Of a DNA stretch of 54,694 nt, positions 34,863 through 43,769 are shown in pieces. This stretch comes from Bacteroidales bacterium (GTDB taxonomy: Bacteria > Bacteroidota > Bacteroidia > Bacteroidales > ML635J-15). Within the stretch, counting starts at the first letter, position 1, and every line of letters starts with the position of its first letter. The stretch lies in the NCBI GenBank assembly GCA_028702535.1, contig JAQVOR010000004.1:1-54694 (forward strand). The letters are read 5' to 3'. The position numbers were made by a program, and so were the translations under genes. A model generated the notes under the pieces. The model made no database searches. It was given only the letters and a program-made list of their open reading frames with translations, and was not told the DNA's origin.

Positions 34863-35968
34863 AAAGATTTTTAATAATATTTTTAACTTTTAGTCCAGTT
34901 TTTTTATTCTCTCAAAAATTATATAATGCAGAATTTAGATTAAATAGTGGTTTTATTGCTCCCCATCGTATTGGCATGGAAGGATTAGCACAAAAACCAG
35001 CTTACGGAATTGATTTATGTTTTTTTTTCGACCACGGCAAAAATGATTTTTATGATGTAAAATATAATAGCCCTTATACAGGTTATGGCATAATGTGGCA
35101 AAATTTAGGTAATCCTAAAGTATTGGGTCAATCACTTACTGCTTACTCGTTTATGGAGTTTAATTTTTTTCAGAGTCACAATCTAATGCTTGTAGCAAGA
35201 ATAAATGGTGGTTTAACTTATCTTACCAAAGCATATAATAAAATTGATAATCCTGAGAATATTGCTATTGGAACGAATGTTAATTTTTTCTTCAAGCTTG
35301 ATCTCGGTCTAAAATATAAAATGCCACATCAGCCTTTTACAATGAGATTAAGTGGAGGACTAGTCCATTTTTCGAATGGGTCGATAAAAAAACCAAACTT
35401 GGGACTTAATCACATAAATTTTTCGCTTGGAATGGCATATCAATTAAATCAAATTGAAAGAGAAGCAAGCATTAGCAAAGGAAATGAAAAGCCTGAAAAA
35501 AGGAATGAATTTACAATTATGGTAAGCTTAGTAACGGCTGATGAATATAGTGTTATACCTAACGGACGTGGGGGTGGGTTTTTATGTAGTACTGGCTCGC
35601 TAACATATAATTACATATATTCTAAAATTGGGAAAGTAGGTGTTTCGGCAGATGTATTTTACAATGAGAATTTATATTATTGGTACGATGAAAGAGGTGA
35701 TACTCTTGTAAAAGTTAACGAAACGCCCTCCGAAATTATCAGAGCAGGAATTAGTATCGGACACGAATTAGTTTATAAAAACATCAGCCTTTTGAGTTAT
35801 ATCGGAGTCTATTACTACAATAAAGTTAAACCCTACGATTTTATGTATTCACGTTTTGGTATCAGATACTATGTTTTCAATAACTTTTTTATTAATGCTA
35901 CAATAAAAGCTTATGGTTTTAAAGCACATTATATAGAATCGGGGATTGGATTTAGTTTTAAAAAATAA
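34859..35968 (+). CDS. Lipid A 3-O-deacylase, PagL-like (acyloxyacyl hydrolase)
   Basis: PagL-type outer-membrane enzymes remove the 3-O acyl chain of lipid A. The 369-residue protein has a signal peptide (FLIIFLTFSPVFLFSQ). Beta-barrel strands follow with the catalytic pair H170 and S172 in LVHFSNGSIKKPNLGLN; the HxSNxS...PNxG signature is diagnostic. It is about twice the length of PagL. The second half (about 205-369) also reads as beta strands (IGVYYYNKVKPYDFMY) and ends in aromatic/Lys, suggesting a larger barrel typical of Bacteroidota homologues. It is translationally coupled to the SAM-cleaving enzyme, which is functionally unexplained. Confidence 0.87.
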   Translation: MKRFLIIFLTFSPVFLFSQKLYNAEFRLNSGFIAPHRIGMEGLAQKPAYGIDLCFFFDHGKNDFYDVKYNSPYTGYGIMWQNLGNPKVLGQSLTAYSFMEFNFFQSHNLMLVARINGGLTYLTKAYNKIDNPENIAIGTNVNFFFKLDLGLKYKMPHQPFTMRLSGGLVHFSNGSIKKPNLGLNHINFSLGMAYQLNQIEREASISKGNEKPEKRNEFTIMVSLVTADEYSVIPNGRGGGFLCSTGSLTYNYIYSKIGKVGVSADVFYNENLYYWYDERGDTLVKVNETPSEIIRAGISIGHELVYKNISLLSYIGVYYYNKVKPYDFMYSRFGIRYYVFNNFFINATIKAYGFKAHYIESGIGFSFKK

Positions 35969-35978
35969 GCACTTGCAA

Positions 35979-38048
35979 TCACTTAGTTTTGTTTATTTTA
36001 ATGACTTTATTCCCCTGGTTTGTTTTAATTTTCACAAGGTATAATCCAGATGGTTTATTATCAATAATGCTCGAAGCATCATATATCTCATTTGAAGTTA
36101 TTGTTTCAAAAAGCAACTTACCCATTGTATCAAATATCTGAATAGTATAATCTGTTCCAGATAATTGATTTTCTAAGAACAAACTTCCGCTTGTAGGGTT
36201 CGGAAAAGCACTAATAAGACTAGAGTTTTGGATATTATCAATGCTATTAGTGTAAGAAAAGTTAAACTCGTCAATATATAGAGCATTTCCTTCTCCAGCC
36301 TCGACCTCCACAATTAATCGCAAGTTTTCTCCGTTCAACACATAAGGTTTAATTACAAAGCTGTGAGTTTTCCAATCATCGGGCACGGGCACATAAGTAT
36401 TATTGTAAGATGTATAAGAAGATACAAGCCGTGTTCCAGATATTATATCTACAATACGTAGTGAATCGCCACATGAAGTTGAAACATAAATCTTAAGCCT
36501 GTCTCCATCGGCAGTTCCGTATTTTCCATAAGCCGCTTTAAAACTAACATAAATTTGATTATCAGTATCTGTAATTCTTAAATTAGGAAGATAAATTCGG
36601 TTTTTAGTTCCTATCTCGTTTCTCTTATTTATAATACGCATTGCTTTACCTTCAGCTCCATAAGGAGTTTGCTTCCAATGTTCTTGTCCTCTACTTTCTA
36701 TATAAAAATCGTTATCATCATTTCCAGTTATTTTTGGAAAATCATCAGTTTCAAAAGAAACTGTATATGGCAATGTATAAGCATCTTGCTTATTATAAAC
36801 TCTGATATAATTATTAGCATTTTTAATATTCGTGTTCACATTATTTGCTACAGTAAGCTCAACATTATATTCTCCTTTTACATCATAAACGACAACAGGA
36901 TTTTCATCATAAGATATTTCGGGTATTCCACCTTCGAAAGACCAACTAAACGCATCAACTTGATCTGTGCCGTGTGTTAAATTATTATATTCAACTGAAA
37001 AACCTTCACAGCCTAATTTCTTATTGCCAGTAAAATCAGCAACAGGCACACATATTTCAGGAATATAATCGTTATTGGTACCAGTAGCAATAAGATTTGC
37101 TTCTGAAATTAGATTATCTCTGCTTGCTACTGATGAATTCAGAACTGCCCTCATCATTTGCGACTGTCCGTTGGTAAACATCTTAGTGCAATAACTGTAT
37201 TCCATAAAGTTCTGTACATTATCCAGCGATCCACAAGTAACTGCAGACAATGCACAAGTTGTATGTCCAATAGTATTTGGTGTGTCTTCAATATCATCAT
37301 CTACATCACAATTTGTCAAAATTCCAGGTTCATTTGTAGAACCCCATGGGTGAGCAAGATTAAGAAAGTGTCCTACTTCATGTGTAAGTGTACTACCGTG
37401 GCTCATAGAACTTGTTCCAGTAACGCCAACATAATCATGCAACAAAATAACCCCATCAGAACCATAAGGTGCAGTACCTGGATAATATGACCAACCAGCA
37501 GCACCATGCGGCAAAGCATTCACTACCCAAATATTGAGATAATTTTCAGGAGGCCAAGTTGGGGCAGCCTCTTTAGCTTGCTCTCCTCCAGCAAAAGTAG
37601 TTTCTGATACTGTACGAGTTACTCCCATTGTACAATTACCATAAGGGTCTTTCCGTGCTAATCTAAACTCAATATTACAATCTGCAGCTATTGGCCTAAA
37701 TGTCTCAACTATACCAGAGGTGTCAGCTCTCAAAAGATTAAAATCCTTATTCATAAAATCAATCGCACTCTCAATTTGCTGATAAGTAATATTCTCTATA
37801 CCATAATAATGAACTACATGAAAAACTACAGGAACGATATATGTTTCATCAGATTTTTGTATATTTTGAACATAATTTTCAACAAAGTTCTGCAATTTTG
37901 CTCTTTCTTTTAAAGCATCAGGATTTGTTTGCAATATTTCTCGATATATTTCATCAGTTAAGCAGTGCCACGATTCATCATCCTGAGCAATCATAAAAAA
38001 ACTTGAATAAACAAAAATAAATAGGAATAAAAATGTTTTTTTTATCAT
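35979..38048 (-). CDS. Secreted M43 (pappalysin-like) zinc metalloprotease with T9SS type A sorting domain
   Basis: The 689-residue protein has a signal peptide (FLFIFVYSSFFMIAQ) and a propeptide/N-domain with the family YIVPVVFHVVHYYG. The zinc site is HEVGHFLNLAH (H223, E224, H227, H233), with the Met-turn FMEYSYCTKMFT at about 280. A PKD domain spans about 335-415 (FTGNKKLGCEGFSVEYNN, FSWSFEGGIP, YNVELTVAN). A jelly-roll/MAM-like segment covers about 420-600, and the sorting domain about 615-689 (LISAFPNPTSGSLFLEN, SGLYLVKIKT). It hydrolyses extracellular peptides, with T9SS export inferred. It converges with the PagL-like gene, leaving a 10-bp gap. Confidence 0.94.
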   Translation of the reverse strand: MIKKTFLFLFIFVYSSFFMIAQDDESWHCLTDEIYREILQTNPDALKERAKLQNFVENYVQNIQKSDETYIVPVVFHVVHYYGIENITYQQIESAIDFMNKDFNLLRADTSGIVETFRPIAADCNIEFRLARKDPYGNCTMGVTRTVSETTFAGGEQAKEAAPTWPPENYLNIWVVNALPHGAAGWSYYPGTAPYGSDGVILLHDYVGVTGTSSMSHGSTLTHEVGHFLNLAHPWGSTNEPGILTNCDVDDDIEDTPNTIGHTTCALSAVTCGSLDNVQNFMEYSYCTKMFTNGQSQMMRAVLNSSVASRDNLISEANLIATGTNNDYIPEICVPVADFTGNKKLGCEGFSVEYNNLTHGTDQVDAFSWSFEGGIPEISYDENPVVVYDVKGEYNVELTVANNVNTNIKNANNYIRVYNKQDAYTLPYTVSFETDDFPKITGNDDNDFYIESRGQEHWKQTPYGAEGKAMRIINKRNEIGTKNRIYLPNLRITDTDNQIYVSFKAAYGKYGTADGDRLKIYVSTSCGDSLRIVDIISGTRLVSSYTSYNNTYVPVPDDWKTHSFVIKPYVLNGENLRLIVEVEAGEGNALYIDEFNFSYTNSIDNIQNSSLISAFPNPTSGSLFLENQLSGTDYTIQIFDTMGKLLFETITSNEIYDASSIIDNKPSGLYLVKIKTNQGNKVIKINKTK

Positions 38049-38365
38049 AAAATTAATTATTGCAAATTAAATACAAAATGTAAATTTTAAAACCCTTTAG
38101 TTACGTTGACAAATAAACTAAAATCTAACAGGAATAGTTGCAGAGAAACTCATAAATTATACAAAACCACAATTTTAAATTGAAAAATATTATTGTCCGA
38201 TAAAAATCAAACCTCGAATTATACAATAGTGAGATTTCAGAAATACTATTTTGCTCCCGTCTCATTAATCAGGGCAAACGCATACTTTGATTCTAATATT
38301 TTAAGCAAATTATTCGCATTCCAGTTTTCTTTAATACTAAAACTTGCTAAAACCTCACATTTATT
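38049..38365 (-). other. Gene-free stretch with a short protein-like antisense ORF (38246-38365)
   Basis: The gap between the M43 protease and the next lipoprotein is AT-rich. Its only structure is a 39-codon minus-strand frame at 38246-38365. It reads NKCEVLASFSIKENWNANNL and ends LESKYAFALINETGAK and a stop. The composition looks like a real C-terminus, but an in-frame TAG lies just upstream of the fragment and there is no start codon. It could be a decayed gene or chance. It also abuts the promoter of the + strand lipoprotein. Confidence 0.28.
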
Positions 38366-38374
38366 CTAACTTTG
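38344..38374 (+). promoter_or_regulatory. Promoter of the three-repeat lipoprotein gene
   Basis: TTG (38344-38346) and TAACTTTG (38367-38374) are 20 bp apart, a good match. The ATG at 38381 follows only 6 bp after the box, so the mRNA would be nearly leaderless if that ATG is used. Confidence 0.62.
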
Positions 38375-38380
38375 CTGATA

Positions 38381-39580
38381 ATGATTAAAAAAATCTGTAT
38401 GAATAAGAGTTTATATCTTCTTTTAGCAATAATATTGAGTGCATTTTTTGTAATTTCATGTTCTAGTCCAGTAAATAATGGATATGATCTTAAAAAAGAA
38501 AATCGAAGTGCAGCAACAACAAAAACAAAATTAACTGAGTTTTATAAATTACTTAGCGATGAGAAATATGAGGAATGTTTAAACTATTTTAGCTCTACTC
38601 TTTTATCATATCCTGGTGCTGAGGCACTTAAAACTGGACTTAAAAGTCGGAATAAAACAAATGGTTTGACTGTTCAGCATGAAATATTGTATCAAACCAA
38701 AAGAAATGACCAGAATATAGGAGATTTAATAGTATTTCACACAAAATGTTTTACACTGGAAGGGACTTATCATTTTGAAAACATAGCGTTTTTAGATGAT
38801 GAGAATAATTTTAAAATTGAAATTTACGAGTATAGTAATCTTCCTTATGTTTCACTCGAAAAAGCAAATGATACTGCATCGCAAATAAATATTTTTCTTA
38901 CAGAGATTTACAGATTAATTAATAAGAACAAATTTGACGATATTTTACCTATTATTGATACAGAAGTAATTACACGACTTGGCTTAGAAAAAATCAAAAT
39001 CGGTTTTGAAAAAGAGGCAGCCAAAATAAGAGGAATCACTAATTTTGAAGTTGAAAACATATCATCCGAAATGCTTGAGAATATTCCAGTAGTAATAATG
39101 ACCATCAATGCAATAAATCCCAATGGTAATTATAAAAATGAAATTACTTTGAGTTGCAGATCAGAAGGTTATAAATTTGCATTCATAAAAGCAGTAAAAG
39201 ATAATCTGCTTGATGCTATTAAAGATGAGTCCTCAGATGTAAACTATGATATTCAAAAAGAGCTTAAAGTGTTTTACAATAATCTTTCGGATAAAAACTA
39301 TAAAAGCATTTTAAATTCAATTGACAAATTAGTTTTTACAGAAGTTGACGAAAACACAATTAAAACATCGTTTATAAATAGGAATGAGCATTATGGTGTG
39401 CCCCAAGAGCATGAAATTAGAAATTATGAAGAGCATAATATCTCAGGAAGAAAAGCGTATGATATACAGCTTATTGTTAATAATAAAAACGGTATAATGT
39501 CCTCTGAAAGCTTAACATTTATACTCTCTAGTAAAGGAGAAATCAAACTTTATGCTTACAAATACTCTGAGTACAATTAG
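38381..39580 (+). CDS. Lipoprotein with three NTF2-like repeats
   Basis: The protein has about 399 residues. Its lipobox region is LAIILSAFFVISCSS, with the modified Cys followed by SSP. The mature protein contains three copies of a domain of about 115 residues, each opening with a helix of the type TELYKLLSDEKYEECLNYF (about 45, 165 and 290). Each continues with a conserved HEI.. / E(H)I..Y strand. This is the layout of small NTF2/DUF4878-like domains. No catalytic residues stand out, and function is unknown. A TTG at 38372 is in frame but lies in the promoter box; ATG 38381 or 38399 (MNKSLYLLLA) are the credible starts. It converges with the PorE-like gene 9 bp away. Confidence 0.82.
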   Translation: MIKKICMNKSLYLLLAIILSAFFVISCSSPVNNGYDLKKENRSAATTKTKLTEFYKLLSDEKYEECLNYFSSTLLSYPGAEALKTGLKSRNKTNGLTVQHEILYQTKRNDQNIGDLIVFHTKCFTLEGTYHFENIAFLDDENNFKIEIYEYSNLPYVSLEKANDTASQINIFLTEIYRLINKNKFDDILPIIDTEVITRLGLEKIKIGFEKEAAKIRGITNFEVENISSEMLENIPVVIMTINAINPNGNYKNEITLSCRSEGYKFAFIKAVKDNLLDAIKDESSDVNYDIQKELKVFYNNLSDKNYKSILNSIDKLVFTEVDENTIKTSFINRNEHYGVPQEHEIRNYEEHNISGRKAYDIQLIVNNKNGIMSSESLTFILSSKGEIKLYAYKYSEYN

Positions 39581-39588
39581 AAATAAAT

Positions 39589-41565
39589 TTAATCGTTGCT
39601 CAATACTTTAAACTCCACTCTTCTGTTAAGTTGTCGTCCTTCATCAGTATCGTTAGTTGAAATTGGTTTTTCAAACGCATATCCCTCAAAAGTTAGTCTG
39701 TCTTCTGCAATTCCTTTTTCGATAAAATAATCGACAACTGTTTTGGCTCTAGATTTAGACAATTCTTTATTATATATCAAACCTCCTTTATTATCAGTAT
39801 GTCCAGAAATTTCGATTTTTAGTTTTGGCTGTTTAACAAGAATATTTACAAGTCTGTCTAACTCTGCGGATGATTCTGGTCTAAGTGTAGCCTTATCGTA
39901 ATCGAAGAAAATATTTTTTAAGACAATTGTTGTTCCTACTTCGATTCTTTGTAGTTCGATATCAATAGTTATTTCTTGATAAGCAGATGTGTCGGCAAGA
40001 TTAAAATTTTCTGAATGGAAAAGGTATCCTTCTTTATTTACGTTTAAGCCATAGTTTTTACCAGAGGGTAAGTTTACAATAAAAGACCCAGAATGACTAT
40101 TTGTAACAAAAGTTGCTACAACTTCATTTGCATTATTATCAATTATTTCGACAATTGCTTCTAATGGGAAAGAAGTTACTTTATCGGTAACATTTCCTTT
40201 AACAAGAGTTAGGTAAACTTTGTCTTCTTCTGGAGTTGTTGCTTCATCTTCGGGGAATCTCAACTCATATATATCGTGTAATCCCATTCCTTCGGGCCTA
40301 ACAGAGGCAAAATAAGCGGTTTTTCCGCTAGCTGTTGTTACAAAAAAAGCATCGTCAAGCGGAGTGTTAATTGGATATCCAAGGTTTACAGGAGTTGACC
40401 AATTTCCGTCTTTATCTTTTGTTGTTTTAAAAATATCAAAACCTCCCATTGTGTTGTGCCCTTTTGAGCTAAAATATACTGTACGCCCGTCAGGATGTAA
40501 AAACAAGTCAACCTCATCATATTTTGTATTAACAACAGGTCCTATATTTGTTGGTGCAGACCAATTTCCGTCTTTATCAAGTGTAGAATAAAAAATATCT
40601 CGACCACCATAAGAGAGTTCAGGGTTATCAGAAATAAAATACAAGGTTTTATTGTCATAAGAAATACATGCAGAAGATTCGTGAAATTTCGTATTAATTT
40701 TATCTGAAATAGACACTGGTTTTGACCATCTGCTACCTTTCAGTTTTGAAACATACAAATCGCCACCATTTTGATCTACATAAACAAATAAACTTTGCCC
40801 ATCGGGAGATAATCCTACAACAGCATCATGCAATTTTGAGTTTAAGGGAGAACCTACACTTCGTGCTTTTGTCCAACCGGTTTCAGTTTTCGTAGATTCA
40901 TAAATATCTTCATAGTACATTCCATCATCAGCAATTTTTCCGCCAGTTGTTCCTTTACGACGAGAAGTGAAATACAATTTTGAGCCATCGGATGTAATCA
41001 TAGGGCCGTATTCGCGATACTCTGTGTTTATATTTTCGCCGAGATTCCTAATTTCAACTTTTGTAGTATCTTTTAATATTTCTTTCCCATTGCGACATTC
41101 TGTAATGAACTTGTTTATATCATCAACCTCTTCTTTACTTTTAAGTTCTGAAACATATTCGGAATAAAACTTTATAGCCTCATCAAATCTGTAATTCAAA
41201 TGATAAGCTCGTGCAAGATAATAATTGATTTTTTTATCAACCTTTTGGTTAAGATTGTAAGCTTTTTGGAAATATTCTAAGCAATCATATTTTTGAGTAG
41301 TATTGTAATAACAATACCCAATCTTAAAATTGAGATCCGAGTTATTTGGATTAAACTCGTAAGCTTTCATGTAAAGTTCTAGTCCTTCCTCAATTTTATT
41401 TGTTTCATTATAAACCAAGATGTTAGCATTTTTAATTTGTTTTTTTGCTATCGAGAGTTCATTTGACTGATTTGGAAAGTTTCCTTTTGTAAAACCGATA
41501 TCTTTCTGTGAATATCCAGCAGAAAAAATGACAATTGAAATACAAAACAACACAAAATTCTTCAT
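39589..41565 (-). CDS. PorE-like TPR / PD40 propeller / CRD / OmpA protein (paralogue 2)
   Basis: From ATG 41565 the 658-residue protein has a signal peptide (VLFCISIVIFSAGYSQ). TPR units span about 40-150, and a PD40 beta-propeller about 180-430 (SDGSKLYFTSRRKGTTGG, SPDGQSLFVYVD, DGRTVYFSSKGHNTMGGFDI). A carboxypeptidase-regulatory-like domain follows at about 455-540, then an OmpA peptidoglycan-binding domain at about 545-655 (IFFDYDKATLRPESSAELD, EISGHTDNKGG, NRRVEFKV). This is the domain order of PorE, an essential periplasmic T9SS component that binds peptidoglycan. The frame is open for 18 more codons upstream, but these precede the signal peptide. It lies 81 bp downstream of a close paralogue. 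Confidence 0.9.
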   Translation of the reverse strand: MKNFVLFCISIVIFSAGYSQKDIGFTKGNFPNQSNELSIAKKQIKNANILVYNETNKIEEGLELYMKAYEFNPNNSDLNFKIGYCYYNTTQKYDCLEYFQKAYNLNQKVDKKINYYLARAYHLNYRFDEAIKFYSEYVSELKSKEEVDDINKFITECRNGKEILKDTTKVEIRNLGENINTEYREYGPMITSDGSKLYFTSRRKGTTGGKIADDGMYYEDIYESTKTETGWTKARSVGSPLNSKLHDAVVGLSPDGQSLFVYVDQNGGDLYVSKLKGSRWSKPVSISDKINTKFHESSACISYDNKTLYFISDNPELSYGGRDIFYSTLDKDGNWSAPTNIGPVVNTKYDEVDLFLHPDGRTVYFSSKGHNTMGGFDIFKTTKDKDGNWSTPVNLGYPINTPLDDAFFVTTASGKTAYFASVRPEGMGLHDIYELRFPEDEATTPEEDKVYLTLVKGNVTDKVTSFPLEAIVEIIDNNANEVVATFVTNSHSGSFIVNLPSGKNYGLNVNKEGYLFHSENFNLADTSAYQEITIDIELQRIEVGTTIVLKNIFFDYDKATLRPESSAELDRLVNILVKQPKLKIEISGHTDNKGGLIYNKELSKSRAKTVVDYFIEKGIAEDRLTFEGYAFEKPISTNDTDEGRQLNRRVEFKVLSND

Positions 41566-41646
41566 AATAAAACGTTTACTTGTAGATTTAAACATATATG
41601 CTGCTAAGGACTTTTGCATCCAATAACAGCATATACTTTTAATATT

Positions 41647-43758
41647 TTATTTAATACTAACAACTTTAAACTCAACACGTCTATTTTGTTGTCTTCCTTC
41701 GTCAGTATCGTTTGTAGCAATAGGTTGCAAATAAGCATAACCTTTATAGGCAAGTCTTATTTTGCTAATTCCTTTATCAACTAGATAATCTACAACAGAT
41801 TTTGCACGAGCTTCTGATAATTGAGTATTAAACTGTAGTCCACCGTGGCTATCGGTATGTCCGCCAATTTCAATAGTCATATCAGGATAAGAATTAAGCA
41901 ATGTAACTAAACGTTCAAGTTCAGCAAACGAAGTTTCTCGAAGTGTTTCTTTTCCATAATCGAAGAAAATATTTTTAAGAACGATTTTTGAGCCTATTCC
42001 TATTTTACTTAAAACAACGTCTTTAGTTACCTCTTGGTAAGCAGTAGCTTCGGGGATATTAATATTTTCACTATAGAATAAATATCCATCAGCTTTAACA
42101 GCAATACCGTAATTTTTACCAGAAGGTAAACTTACCAAATACTTACCAGACTTACTATTTGAATTAATAGTTGTTATCAATTCATTTTTGTCATTATCAA
42201 CAATTTCGATGCTTGCCTCAATTGGAGCATCGCTCAAGGCATCAGTTACAGTACCTTTCATAATTGTAAGACGTACTTTTTTAACTTCAACAATTTCTTG
42301 TTCTACTTTTTGTTGGATAGTAGCGGTTGAGCTTGCAATTAAGATATCTTCGCTACCTACCACCATCATTTTTTCTGGTCCTAAAAAAGTTATTCTATAT
42401 AGGTCTTGTAAGCCATAGCCATCTTCCCTAGCACTTGAATAATAAGCATATCTGGCATTACCAGCAACAACAAAAAACACATCATCATCAGGAGTATTTA
42501 CTGGATATCCGATATTTACAGGTTCGCCCCAATTACCAGCACCATCATTTTCAGAATAAAAAATATCATATCCTCCCATCGAGCCTTCTCGTTTTGAACA
42601 GAAATACATAGTTACCCCATCAGGGTGCATAAAAACACCTTCTTCATCGTATTTAGTATTAATAGGAGCTCCAACGTTTTTTGCAGGTCCCCATTTTCCA
42701 TTGTCTAGTTTTTGACTAACAAAGATATCTTTACCACCATAAGATTTATTTCCGAATTCATCTCTATCACGATCAGAGACAAAATAAAGTTGTTTAGCGT
42801 CATACGAAATAGATGCAGAGGTCTCGTGAAATTTAGTATTGATATTTTTACTCATTTCTCTCGGTTTACTCCAACTATCTCCTTCTAGTTTACTTTCGAA
42901 AAGTGTACCATCTGGAACGCCTTTATATGTATAAAGTATCTGACCATCAGGCGACAACCCAACCGATGCATCGTGCCCTTCAGTATTAAGAGTTCTCATA
43001 TTTATTGCTTGTGACCAATCTTTTTTCTCTTCATTATAATAAGCAATATACAAATCTTCATAATACAAAAGGTCGTTAGGATCAATCTCTCCGCCTGTAC
43101 TACCTTCGCGGCGCGAAGTAAACACAATGAGCGATTCATCAGTAGTAATTACTGGTCCATAATCTGGATATTTTGAATTTATTGCGGGTCCAAGATTGTC
43201 AATAAACACTCTTATTGGTTTTGCAAGAAGTTTTTTACCAACTTCACATTCGCTTAATTTTTTGTCCACATCATAAACTGCGGCGACATCACTTTTCTTT
43301 TTTGATTTTTCTTGTGGTTGAGCATTTTTATATTTTCTAAAAAAATCAATTGCTTCATCAAAATTATATGCTAATTGATTTGCCCAACCTAAGAGATAAA
43401 AAATATCCTCAGCGACTCCTGGCTTTGCCTTATAAGCATTATCAAGAAAATCAATTGCTTTAGCTTTTTCGGTTGAATACAAATAACAGGCTCCAATTTT
43501 ATAATTTAATTCAGGATAATGTTGATTATACGAATACGCTTTTAGATATTCAGTTAAGGCCATTCGGTATGCTCCTGGCTGTCCTTTTGCGTAGAACTCA
43601 TCAGCATATTTAACAGATGACATAGCATCTTTAAAGCCATTTTTCCCTTGTTTAAATTCTTTTTTATTGATTTCGACAGACACCTGTGCTTCGGAAATAT
43701 AAAACGCAAAACTCAAGATTAGTGTCAATGTAACTATTAAAATATATTGGTTTTTCAT
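41647..43758 (-). CDS. PorE-like TPR / PD40 propeller / CRD / OmpA protein (paralogue 1)
   Basis: The 703-residue paralogue has a signal peptide (LIVTLTLILSFAFYISEAQ). Its TPR region is at about 45-160, the PD40 propeller at about 195-460 (TDESLIVFTSRREGSTGGE, SPDGQILYTYKG, DGVTMYFCSKREGSMGGYDI), the regulatory-like domain at about 500-590, and OmpA at about 595-700 (IFFDYGKETLRETSFAELE, EIGGHTDSHGG). A linker at about 470-500 that its neighbour lacks is rich in Gln/Val. Sequence identity between the two is high throughout, so a tandem duplication is clear. It starts 11 bp after the upstream TPR gene and is evidently co-transcribed. Whether one is the true PorE for T9SS needs comparison. Confidence 0.9.
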   Translation of the reverse strand: MKNQYILIVTLTLILSFAFYISEAQVSVEINKKEFKQGKNGFKDAMSSVKYADEFYAKGQPGAYRMALTEYLKAYSYNQHYPELNYKIGACYLYSTEKAKAIDFLDNAYKAKPGVAEDIFYLLGWANQLAYNFDEAIDFFRKYKNAQPQEKSKKKSDVAAVYDVDKKLSECEVGKKLLAKPIRVFIDNLGPAINSKYPDYGPVITTDESLIVFTSRREGSTGGEIDPNDLLYYEDLYIAYYNEEKKDWSQAINMRTLNTEGHDASVGLSPDGQILYTYKGVPDGTLFESKLEGDSWSKPREMSKNINTKFHETSASISYDAKQLYFVSDRDRDEFGNKSYGGKDIFVSQKLDNGKWGPAKNVGAPINTKYDEEGVFMHPDGVTMYFCSKREGSMGGYDIFYSENDGAGNWGEPVNIGYPVNTPDDDVFFVVAGNARYAYYSSAREDGYGLQDLYRITFLGPEKMMVVGSEDILIASSTATIQQKVEQEIVEVKKVRLTIMKGTVTDALSDAPIEASIEIVDNDKNELITTINSNSKSGKYLVSLPSGKNYGIAVKADGYLFYSENINIPEATAYQEVTKDVVLSKIGIGSKIVLKNIFFDYGKETLRETSFAELERLVTLLNSYPDMTIEIGGHTDSHGGLQFNTQLSEARAKSVVDYLVDKGISKIRLAYKGYAYLQPIATNDTDEGRQQNRRVEFKVVSIK

Positions 43759-43769
43759 AATTTCTAAAT

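Noticed and set aside
38372-38380. TTG start of the 38381 lipoprotein
   Set aside because: The TTG lies inside the TAACTTTG box, so it would be upstream of or at the transcription start; ATG 38381 or 38399 fits the signal peptide.
41566-41619. 18 extra N-terminal residues of the PorE-like gene
   Set aside because: They lie before a typical signal peptide beginning MKNFVLFC, so ATG 41565 is the likely start.
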